20,735 bases of DNA from positions 1-20,735 of the forward strand of contig JAIPMN010018690.1 in assembly GCA_020650975.1 (NCBI GenBank). The letters are read 5' to 3'. Origin of the DNA: Apostichopus californicus (Eukaryota; Echinodermata; Holothuroidea; Aspidochirotida; Stichopodidae). This document shows positions 1 through 10,200 of this stretch, in pieces (position 1 is the stretch's first letter; each line of letters starts with the position of its first letter). The notes under the pieces were generated by a model. That model made no database searches. It saw nothing but the letters and a program-made list of their open reading frames with translations, and was not told where the DNA came from. Made by a program: the position numbers and the translations under genes.

Positions 1-54
1 CCCCCCCCTCCACTCGAAACAGTCACAGAACGCCCCTGGTGAAACCGTCTTGCT

Positions 55-340
55 CCCGAATGGGCCCGAAGCGGGCCATACATGAGGGCTAACCTGATCA
101 AAAACCGAGCCTGTCCCAATTGGGCCACTACGTTAATGATTTAACTGTTGTCAAGGATTGGTGGCCTAAGGATGAACCTAAGCTTTCCAAAGCAAGAAAC
201 AAGTATGTGTTGAACATCTCAATAATGTTTTGAAGTATGTTAACCAGAAGGGCCAAACTGTATTGTGCCCGAATGGGCACTGAGTGGGCTGGCCCTGGCC
301 CAACCAGGCCCAATTCAACCGAGTGAAACCCAATTGGGCC
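55..340. repeat. GC-rich imperfect direct repeat pair
   Basis: Two related blocks, about 55-126 and 268-340, both open with cccgaatgggc and both close with cccaattgggcc, with an accgag-type sequence between. They are separated by about 140 bases of ordinary AT-rich DNA. The block ends are palindromic (cccaattggg). The blocks are much richer in GC than their surroundings, which fits a fragment of an interspersed element. No open frame of interest and no target-site duplication were seen. The family is not identified. Confidence 0.45.
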
Positions 341-380
341 CCAACTGGGCCTGCTGGCTGGGGTTGGCAGCCCTCGAGGT

Positions 381-1380
381 TTTAATCAGGAGCTTTCTAT
401 TTTATAGCTGTTGTAGGTGTCGTACCAGAAGTAATCGTTCCATTATCTTACACACTAAGTCCGTCACGTTTAGGATCCACTAAAGTATAGCTAGAAGTTT
501 TCAACTGACATATCATACCCCCACGTTGATATCTGGGGGTTTGGCCTGTCGTGGTGCATGCACATTTCTATATCATGACAGTTTAGACTTTGAGCCAGAA
601 GAGGAGCAAGTTAAGCATACTGAACCGTCTGCTCGCACGGAGAAACATCCAGATTTAAACACAGAATTTCTTAACTGCTTTGCCTCACCTCCAATCCTCC
701 TTATTTGCACACGGTGTCCTGCATAGGTCCAAAGTGAAATGTTTTATAAATTGAATTGCTGGTGCATTCCGAAGTATATTTAGGATATGGATGAGGTTTA
801 AAGTTAGGTCTACGCGCAAGGGTGTTCGATTTCGAATAAGCACTTTTGTTGTGTGAGGTAATACGGTTCGCACTCCCACCCCCTCCTCAATAAAAAAGCC
901 TAAATGTGAATACTTTGAAAATTCACCGTCAAAGATGGAATGCTTATCCTTGAAGCCTGGTAATGTATTATTTTCAATGCCCGGCCCTAGGGTGTAGGGG
1001 TGTTAAGTTGGCGGGTAAACTTTTCCTTTCTTTCGAGTATGGTCGGCCTTGCTAGAGGCCGGTGACCTCGACCAAGTTCCTACTCCCCAAATCTTCCAGT
1101 ATATAACTACACACGTTCTGAGTAAAGAACTTGCTTGGAATATAAACAGCGAGAGGATAACCATCGCACATGCATATTCTAATCAGTCTCCAAACATCCC
1201 TTGTACCCACTTAGTTTTAATTTTTCCATCAAACTTCTCATATATGACGCAATTTATGATGGTCCCGTTCGCCCGCAGACATGTCAACTCCGATCTCTAC
1301 AATTGCGTGCCCAAAGATAAATGAATACTGCCTGTACTCAGTTTGGAATGCAGAAAATGTTTACTAGACTTGCTACCAGT
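381..1380. other. intergenic, nothing recognised
   Basis: No convincing gene, RNA or repeat was found here. Short open frames exist (for example 1049-1324) but show no recognisable domain, and no neighbouring exon continues them. CpG dinucleotides are moderately frequent, as in the next block. Confidence 0.5.
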
Positions 1381-1943
1381 CGGTTCTACAGATTGTTACC
1401 GTTTAGCGTAGTGGGTATATATGATATGAACGAACTATTTCGCTGGTAAATATTGTACGCCTACGCCGGCTAGCCTACCGAAAGGAATGATGTTGTCGGG
1501 TAACGACAGTCTATTTCATTAGTTTTATCAACGGGTTACCTACCGATATCCAGGTTCGGAAGAAATTTTTTGCCTTAAATACATACCGCAATATTTTATT
1601 GTGAAGGCAATTCTTCTAACGTTAGATTTAACGTTAGGCCTACTTGGTTTTAGTCAACGCCCTTGCCTAACATTAACTTGCGCGTAGGGTAGCCAAGATA
1701 ACGTTTCTGCGTGAGGCCTTACTCAGTAACTATGCAAGCTATCTTTGTACAGTAGACACGTTCGTTGCTAGAATTAAGGCTACAAATACAATGCTTAGGC
1801 CTACTCCTTAGTATAATAATAATGTACCTTTACATAGGATAATTCCAACGAAAATACTTGACACCTATGGCAAGATACACATTCGAAGGTTCTGTAGATG
1901 GTATAGGCCTAGGCAGTATGATTCATACCATGATTCATGAATC

Positions 1944-2450
1944 CAGTGCCATTCCGCCATATGTACATACCTGCCCGCCATGGCGGAAGGGCTCCAAACC
2001 CATGGCGTTTACGATCGAATTTCGAAGTCATTCACGCAAAGATATTAATGTAATCAATTATTTTTTCAAAGTCATTCATACACTGCAGATATTTTTATGA
2101 TGTGATCAATACATGTTATAAATGTCGCAATTGGAAAACATCGGGTACATTTCACCGCTAACTCTGTCAAACAAGGCTTCAGAGGAATTTAAAAGTTATT
2201 CCAACAGAAATTTTATTAAAGTTATCACAAAATGTTATGGAAAAGCATGGGTAACATTTTACATTTATATTTCTAACCTACTGACACTGTACATACTAAC
2301 GTTACTCAGTCCTACCAACAATAATGTGCTCTTTCCGCCATAGAAAAAAAGCTTTACAGCCATGTCAGTAACATGGCAGAAAGGCCCTTTTTCAATGACA
2401 GAAAGAGCACTTATTCGATGGCGGGAAGTACCGATGGCGGAATGACACTG
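1944..2450. mobile_element. possible MITE-like element with inverted ends
   Basis: The left end, cagtgccattccgccat at 1944-1960, matches the reverse complement of 2434-2450 at all but one of 17 bases. A second inner pair, cccgccat at 1974-1981 and atggcggg at 2418-2425, is also inverted. The interval is about 507 bp and has no coding capacity. The ends start with CAGTG, as in some hAT and other cut-and-paste families. No clean target-site duplication is visible next to the ends, so this could also be an unrelated inverted duplication. Confidence 0.4.
2326..2410. repeat. long imperfect hairpin, 40-nt arms and 5-nt loop
   Basis: The left arm 2326-2365 and right arm 2371-2410 are reverse complements at 32 of 40 positions, around the loop CAGTA. 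In a minus-strand transcript four of the eight mismatches become G:U wobbles, giving about 36 of 40 pairs. The outer ten bases of each arm are perfectly complementary. The hairpin lies inside the larger inverted-repeat interval 1944-2450, which favours a foldback/MITE origin. A small-RNA precursor is possible but not shown. Confidence 0.6.
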
Positions 2451-3396
2451 CCCCCCAGGCAGTATTGGTACTGAAGTGAAGCACAGTAGACATCTGTAAG
2501 TGTAGCCTAGCCTCACAATCACATTAAAGTCAGGCCTATTGGTATTGCAAGTTAGGCTGCTGGTAGCACTTGTGCTGCACCAGAGGCAACACTATTGACT
2601 GACAGTGCCACAGCTGAACAGAACGGGTTTCCCAAGTCCTACAGGCTAGGCCTAACAAAGGATAAGCCTCTCTTTTGGTAAAACAGATCAAATCTTCTCT
2701 TGCACTATATTAAATATAAATGTTTTCATTTTATCAGTGTATTCACATATTCAAAACAATATGTTTTGCCAAGTTTATCATCATTTAGATTATCCTGTAG
2801 TATAGGTACCCAATGAATTTTGATTGTATATGACTCTCAGAAGCCATCATTTGTCTGTCATCCAACCCTCACCACCATTGTCTTAGCATCAAGCGTGACA
2901 TAAACACCTGGAATATTAGCACATGATTTGTATTCCAGAATGATATTAACTGACATGGTTTGAAATCAATTGGTTCAGTCACTACATAGTACTCATTATG
3001 ACATCATTCATTCTTAACCTATAACAATCATTGGCTGCAATCCCATTGGTAAAAGTACAAGTATGTTACAAACCAACATTGGTTCTCAAACTACAGGTTG
3101 TGACCTCAATCTGAGTCGCCTGGTTATTTTGTTAGGGTTCCCAAAATTTTATAAAAAATCAGAAATTTTGTATTAAATTATAATAATGTTATTAAAATAC
3201 AGGCATCGACCGTCTTAGTCTAGCAGTCTATTGGCTTTTCTACTCTGGTGAATACCGTCCTTTTGCATGAAAACATCCCTAGTGATTTTATTAAGGTCAC
3301 ATCAAGATGAAATGTTGATGTTGAAAATGTTTCATTAAGTGTGTTCCGGTGAATCAATCACTGCTAGCCTCCTTTAACAAAGCATGTTTAACCAAT

Positions 3397-3477
3397 TAGT
3401 GCTGTGACCGATTAGCAATTTTACTAAACGAGTACTCGCAAATTCGATGCAAGCGGTTAGCGAGTAATCGCGATTAG
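3397..3477. mobile_element. hAT-like transposon terminus (single end)
   Basis: TAGTGCTGTG at 3397-3406 followed by accgattagc resembles terminal inverted repeats of non-autonomous hAT elements, recalled by style. Subterminal inverted motifs are present: tactcgc at 3433-3439 against gcgagta at 3460-3466, and two cgattag copies. No matching opposite end and no 8-bp target duplication were found, so this may be a truncated copy. Family assignment is tentative. Confidence 0.3.
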
Positions 3478-4156
3478 AAAAATAAAAATATAAAACTATG
3501 AAAGTTTCGTTACCCAAAAAATAAAAAAATTCGCGCAACTGGTACAGATGTAACAATAGTACGTGTGAACAAAAAATGTTCAATTCATGACAAGAAACAT
3601 CAGAATTTTTCAGAAAAACACTTACAAAAAGGTAAAAAATAGGTAACTGGAAAAATCTAAAATAATTTTAAAACAGATTATACGGATGCGACCATAGTTT
3701 TAAGTGTGCAAATAAAACCAATCTCACAATGTCAATTGTAAAACATTTTTTTTCAATTACTCCCAAAATAAATTTTAATGAGTTCTCTGGATTATGCTGG
3801 GTAAAAATGAGATTGAAGGCAACTTCTAAAAGCAAAACAGTATATATATTCTGCACTGATCAAATTAGGAGTTGGCACTGTTTGCAACCTAAAATTCTTA
3901 GCAGGAGGTATACTACATAGGAAAATAAATCTTTTTTGACCAAAGATCACGAACCTAATCATGTACAGTATAGCTCGAGACAGTTAAAGTCCACAAATAA
4001 TACAGATATAAAACACACTGTCTGGCCTATGAGGAAGACTTATGTGTTAATAATTTTTACCCATCAACTTACTGTATTTGAGTGATGATACCATCTGAAA
4101 ACTGATACAGTTTGATGTTATCTGAGCAGATTATTACTAGGGGTCATGTACATTAC

Positions 4157-4189
4157 TTTTCTTTTCTTTTCTTTTCATTTTTGTTTTAG
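4157..4189 (+). other. ILK: pyrimidine tract and 3' splice site before the first coding exon
   Basis: A TTTTC microsatellite-like run (about four units) continues into a T-rich stretch that ends in TTTTAG at 4184-4189. It places the ILK start codon in an internal exon, so the cap-proximal exon is untranslated and upstream. The pentamer run is prone to length change, which could alter acceptor strength. Confidence 0.75.
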
Positions 4190-4199
4190 TGCTCTTAAA

Positions 4200-4288
4200 A
4201 TGGATGACATTTTCTCCCAAATTCGAGAAGGGAATGCTGTTTTTGTGAGAGTCTGGTTGGACAAAGTGGAGAATGATCCAAATCAAGG
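4200..4288 (+). CDS. ILK: ILK coding exon 1 (residues 1-29, start of G30)
   Basis: It encodes [20 protein letters not shown] followed by a DKVENDPNQ stretch, the N-terminal capping ankyrin helix pair of ILK, nearly identical in spacing to human. The exon itself begins at 4190 after the acceptor AG, leaving ten untranslated bases before ATG. It ends with two bases of a Gly codon before GTAGGT (phase 2). Confidence 0.95.
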
Positions 4289-7200
4289 GTAGGTTGTTAC
4301 CTTTGGTCTAATATAGAATACTGATCACTTGATTTGATCTTTAGATGTGTAAAGGTCACATAAGGTCAAATTATGTATGCAAAATACATGTATACTCCCT
4401 ATTTGCATAAATAGTACTATGATGGTATTGTGAGCACTGAGGTTATGACTTATAGGTAATGTTAGGCGGTGACTTCTATTAATATTGCCAGTATTTGGTA
4501 GTCTTTGGGCTGCCTGTACTTATAGAACATGCTAACGATGCCCTCCTGGTATTTATGTATGTATCTTATAAGCCCCCAATGTTGGGAAACAGGTTTTTTT
4601 TTTTCGCAACTGTTATCTTTCACTTTATATGTACGAAGTGTCATAATTCGATTCTTCTGTCTGTATAAAACAGAAGAATTTTTTACCTTTCTCCCCTTTC
4701 TGCCTGAAAATGTTACTCTTCATATAAATAGCTGCACTTGTCACTGATAATTACAGTGATGTTGCTCTGATTCTTGTCCTCTAGGGATGATCATGGGTTC
4801 AGTCCCATGCACTGGGCCAGTAAGGAAGGACATTTGAATATTGTAGATATGCTGATCAGTCGAGGAGCCAAAATAAACTCTACAAATATGGGGGATGATA
4901 CAGCACTGCATCTATCTTCTGCTCATGGCCATCGAGAAATAGTTATGAAGGTAATACTAAAAATTCTATTCTATGTTCATGGATAAGTTTACTTTACATA
5001 CTAATTCTTCAATAACTGTTGTAATAATGTTGTGTTGAATTTCAATAAATTGACAGTTTTAATATGATGCATACAGTTATCTATGTTGTAGACAATGAAG
5101 TCATATTTAGGGAGACAATTGATGCTGCTTAAAGCAGCTCTTTGCATTGATTCTGATCAAATTTTCAATGCTATTGAATTCGATACAAATATCACATAAC
5201 AATATACAGTAGATCATTGGATTGGTTACACAATTTTGTTCAAAATTGGTCTATTATTAGACGACAGACATCACCATTTAAAAATAAGGGGTAATTAATG
5301 ATTTAAAAATATAAATTATGTTATTGTTCAGACATATATATTAACAGTTTCTACTTTTGTGTCAGATTTTGACCAAATTCTGCAGTGCCCCTTGAAGAGT
5401 AATACCCGTACTTTCATACTTGGACACAACTTGTTACTACTGTTTCAGAGTAATATTGTCTCTACTTTACAGTTACTGCAGTGTAAAGCAGACTTGAATG
5501 CTGTTAATGAGCATGGCAACACATCTCTCCACTATGCTTGTTTCTGGGGATATGAACAAATAGCAGAGGTGAGCAACTTTCTAAGAGTATATCATGTGTG
5601 GAGATTTAAAAAAGATAAGATGAGACTCCCCCACCCCCCATTGTTTCCGGGTGGTAATTGTGTACAACAAAGTGATTATTTGGCAAAATAGCGTTAATGT
5701 TTATTAAATTCAAGTGGATTATGTCAAGTTGTGAGTTTTTTAGAATCTGAGCTCCAATTGTGCTCTTGCAAATATTTCTTTATGATGGATACGTATTACT
5801 TACTGAATTATTAACTACGTAGTGAGTTTAGACTACATGAAGCTGTTTAAATCACAAGAAAGTTATATTGTTTTAGGGAAACATTAGATCAGGGTTATTA
5901 TATAGGTCTGTTCTTAACGTACCATATATGTAATTTATGTTGTAATATTTTGTACTGGAACTGTATACACTTATATATCATCAGGACCTTGTCAACAATG
6001 GGGCTAACATTAATCTTGCCAATAAATTCAATCATTCACCATTGGAGAAGGCAAAACCATCACTAAGGAAGCAGTTAGAAGGTACAGTTTCTCTTTAACT
6101 TTCTGAATCAAATCAACTAATTAGTTTGGTTTGTGTTATGATTGTTTATAGTCATAATGGATTCTATGTTCATGTCATGCATACCTTTGTTGAAATACAT
6201 TTAAAAGAAAGGTATTACAGCATATTTATGTTGTTGAATGGATATAGTCTTTAAAATTCCATGAGTTGTACTCTGGTAGTAGCTGTAAAAAGTCTTGCTA
6301 GCATATCATTATTTGTTGACCAACATAAAGTATAAAACCACAGTTATACTCATAAATTATTAGTTATCCATGAATAAACATTCGTAGTTGTGCTGACTAA
6401 AAAGTCCAATTGTCAGAATTCCCAATTGTGTTTAGTTATTGGTAAATCGAAGATGATCTTCAGGCTGAGCATTCATAGTTGATTATTTAGATAGTTACAG
6501 TACATAGAAAGCATCTAGAATTAAAGAGGATTATCTGTGTAACCCCACCTTGTATTTTTTCTTAGATGATCTTCAGGCTGAGCATTCATAGTGGATTATT
6601 TAGATAGTTACAGTACATGGAAAGCATCTAGAATTAAAGAGGATTATTGTTGTAACCCCACCTTGCAACTTTTCTTTCAGAACAAGCTAAATTAATGGGC
6701 CAGGAAATTAACAAAATACCCTACAGGTCAAACAACTGGAGTGGCACCAAAACAAGAAGTCGTGAGTACAATTTATATTATCTCTCTTATTTCATTGATT
6801 CCCGTAGTTCTTTTTATTTATTTTTTATATAGTCATTATTTTACTGCTAATTTATATGTACCAACTTCTTGGCCTTGTCCAACTCAGTATAAATATTTGA
6901 TAAACTAACAAAATGATGGAAACTTATTTTTTCCCTGATACCTGCAGGTGATGGTACGTTGTCCCGGTATGCTGGAATTGAACTTAAACACATTAAAATG
7001 CAGAGCAAGATCAATGTAGGGCCCACAGGGGAGGTGAGTATGTTTATATGCAAGTCCATATAACTCCACATGAGCTGCAACCCCAACATAATTAAGGAGG
7101 TTAACAATATTAGTAAAATGTTCTAATTCAGTCAAAATATCTTTGTGGATTCTTCAATGAGTCTTAGGATTTGCAAATGTAATTTTTAACTTTGCTGAAA

Positions 7201-10200
7201 TTCAGCAACTGTTAAAATTATCTAAATGTTGCAAAACAATTATTTAGGAGGAAGTATTTTGGAGGAAAAAACAATTTTCTCACATTGTATCGTTGTCATT
7301 GATGAAATTGAAGAATTAATTGAATCTGTTCAGAACTAAGAAGTGTAAAAATGACAGTACTTAAGAAATGTGTCTGTTTTAAATTGTGTGTTTCTTGCAT
7401 GTTTTGCATGTATCAGATGTGGAAGGCTCTTTGGCAAGGATCAGAAGTGATGGCAAAATTTGTTCGAGCACCAAATGTTTCTCAAAGAGTATCGAGGGAG
7501 TTTGCTGAGCAGTTTCCTCGTCTAAGAATCTTCTCTCACCCCAACATCCATCCTGTGCTGGGATGTGTTAATCAACCCCCAAGCCTGGTAGTTCTCAGTG
7601 AATATGTTCCTTATGGGTCGCTGCACCATGTCTTACATGAAGCCACAGGTTAGTAGTCCTCAGTATAGCCATGAACTAGGAGCATATAGTATCTGCCAAA
7701 TTGAATTTTGAGGCTTTGCTAAGATGAACTGGAATAACATGTAATAAAAAAGGAACAAGAGAAAGAAAAAATTGTTAAAAAAGTACTTCATTGCAAATTG
7801 AGCCTCCGTAAGAAATGCATAAATTTATGTCGGCCTGTCATTTTGATTCTACTGTGAAGTAGATCCTGCTAGGATTGAAGCATCAATTCCTCAGTATTTT
7901 AATAGAATACTTAAATGGTATGCTTTAAGAATAGCATCAAACTAAGAGTTACTCCTACAGTTTATATGTTTACAAGTAATTGGTGAGTAAGTAATGATTT
8001 CATTCGATTCTGATAGATATCACAGACAGTTTTGTTTCTTATTACAATTATTTTATGATTATGAAGTTTTTTACATTAACTTCATTGATTGAATTGCAGC
8101 TATTAAGTTGACTGTTAGTAAATTGTTACACTAGTGGATGCTTAAATCCTGTAACATGCAGATACTTGAATTCACCAGTCAAGTGTCATGAACTGGCTGG
8201 TGCATGTCAGGTTTTACTGTGCTTGTTGTCCACTAAGATTATCTGCCTTAAACTGAGATGAATGAACAAGATTGTTTTAAAATTATACCTGTTCATTTGA
8301 AAGTTTAAACTTTGCTCAGAGAAGACATGTTTTCAGTTATCTTTATTAATGTTACAATAATAACCAGAGATTTATAAAAGCCTAATTCAGCATTCACTCA
8401 CGACTTAAATGGATTTATTAAATTACTTTCAGTTAATAAGAAAAATATGATAGTGTCAAGTGCCATCTTTTAATTTTAGTTATACTTGGTAGGTTTGGTG
8501 AATATGCTCAACACACTAAAACACTGCTTTATTGCTAATTATTAACATTTAACTAGTTTCACATTAAGTGTACTGATGGGTCTATTAGCATATGTTAACA
8601 AAAGGTAAAGATCTGTAAATCGAAAAAGATAACCGTTTCTTTCATATTTATTTTAATTTGCCAGATATTATGATAACACATGAACAAATGGTGAGCTTTG
8701 CCTTAGATATTGCTAGAGGGATGGCCTTCCTCCATGCAATGGAACCACTAATACCTGGCTACCACCTCAATAGCAAGAACATCATGGTAAATACTTAACT
8801 TTCATTCACAATGTCAAGTTAGAAAAACACATTTGATTTGACATTCAAATATGCAGGGAATACTGTCAATGTTGCCCATTTGAGGTGTAGTTCATATGAC
8901 ATGGTTAAGGAGAACTGTTAGTAAGAGGTTAACTATATCCAGCTTTACTCCATCTCTGCCCGGGACTGTATATTGTAGCCTAGACGGTACAGTACTGGTA
9001 CACACAGTGCAGTACGGTACTTGAGATTTAATGCTGTAATGAAATGGATTCGTTAATTATTGCGGGGGGTTCCACCATGTTGTTTATAGTTATCTTTGGC
9101 TACTTTTTAATTTTTAAGAACTTTTTGTACGAAAGATGGATATTGTACTTATTGAAAGTATATTTTCTGGAGAAAACAACAGCCGATCAACGATATAATA
9201 ATTTGGTACTATTCTCATGTATATAGTTTATAACCCTGTATTTACATAGCCCCTATGTAACATTCTTCTTGTCTGAAGTTCCAAACACGTGGTGACTTGT
9301 TGATAGTTGAAAACTTTTCATTGTGAACTTTTGAACATGAAGGGTTGCCCTATTCCAATATCATTGAATAGTGGAAAATCCCCAATTTCTGTTTGTGTAC
9401 GTATTTCTGGTTTTATCCACGTGCAAACATGTTAATCTAATATCGTACGTCGAGTATGAATGAAGGATAGTGTGGGGTGCTTTTTCCAAGGTTTTTGGGG
9501 GGGGGGAAGTGTATGTTAAAAACTAAAGCCCTAATATAGTGTGTTATCTTTTTATAATATTTTTAATTAATTTTTTTTATAACCGTGTGTGTAACAGTAT
9601 GTACATGGCCTAGGCTATGCCATTAAATGAATGACATTGATAGTCTCATAACTAAGTGCTTTGAACCATAGATGAAATGTTGAGGAAAATCACGGTAGTA
9701 GTTACGATACCAGGATTCATGTTGCAACACAACCGGTTGTGTGAAATTTGCACTACCGCACAACGCTACTAGTTAGCAGCTACAGTACAGTACAACTTGT
9801 TGAACAGTTTAACTGGCTTCCAAAGATATGCCATGTGAGTATGTGAATATAGATGTTAACTTATTAGGTCACACCCCCAAGTAAGCTATCAAAATGCTGC
9901 ACTTAAAAAGTGGTTTTATAACACCTATGTTACTACAGAAGCTGTGGTTGCTATGAGATCCATATTTTCAGTTTGTGTTGTTTTACATTGTTACCATTCA
10001 CACAGTTGTATCTCTAACAAAAGTTGCTACTAATCCCACCCAGGTTATTAGCTTATACCATGACATTACTAATAACCGTGCAGTTGTTATAACATGGTAC
10101 TACAACCTTCTCATGTTCCAAAGAGTAGGAGCATCTACTTGGTTAGTAGTAACATCTACTTGCACTATCATTCTCTACTAATCCATTGAGGACTAAGACT

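Larger units (their letters stand above)
1381..2500 (+). promoter_or_regulatory. candidate upstream regulatory/promoter region of ILK
   Basis: Positions 1381-1740 hold 22 CpG dinucleotides in 360 bases, against one in 360 bases in an ILK intron (8101-8460). The block carries palindromes (CTAACGTTAG at 1616-1625; TAGGCCTA at 1635-1642, 1796-1803 and 1904-1911) and several ATGGCGG/CCGCCAT motifs resembling YY1 sites (1954-1960, 1975-1986, 2335-2341, 2418-2424, 2434-2440). The 2418 copy is followed by GGAAGT, an ETS-like core. The first coding exon begins at a splice acceptor, so transcription must start upstream. The ATGGCGG copies also form part of an inverted repeat and may be transposon sequence, so the exact promoter position is unproven. 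Confidence 0.3.
2496..4189 (+). other. ILK: probable 5'-UTR intron of ILK (upstream limit uncertain)
   Basis: The 3' end is well supported: a long T/C tract at 4157-4187 ends in AG at 4188-4189, ten bases before the start codon. The 5' end is a guess. GTAAGT at 2496-2501 matches the donor consensus and lies just downstream of the CpG-rich block. Apart from the hAT-like terminus at 3397 and an AT-rich stretch at 3480-3900, the interval holds nothing recognisable. TAGGCCTA recurs at 2647-2654. Confidence 0.35.

Noticed and set aside
1049..1324. 91-codon open frame on the + strand
   Set aside because: No recognisable domain, no continuing exon, and mixed composition like the surrounding DNA; length is within chance for this window.
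5359..5691. 110-codon open frame through ILK exon 3
   Set aside because: Only the 32 codons at 5473-5568 match ILK. The remainder is intron read-through beyond the splice sites.
6847..7135. Overlapping minus-strand frames over ILK exon 6
   Set aside because: They are antisense shadows of an exon with clear + strand ILK coding.
9044..9226. Hydrophobic 60-codon frame in intron 8
   Set aside because: AT-rich DNA naturally gives Phe/Leu/Ile-rich frames; no start context, partner exon or known family.
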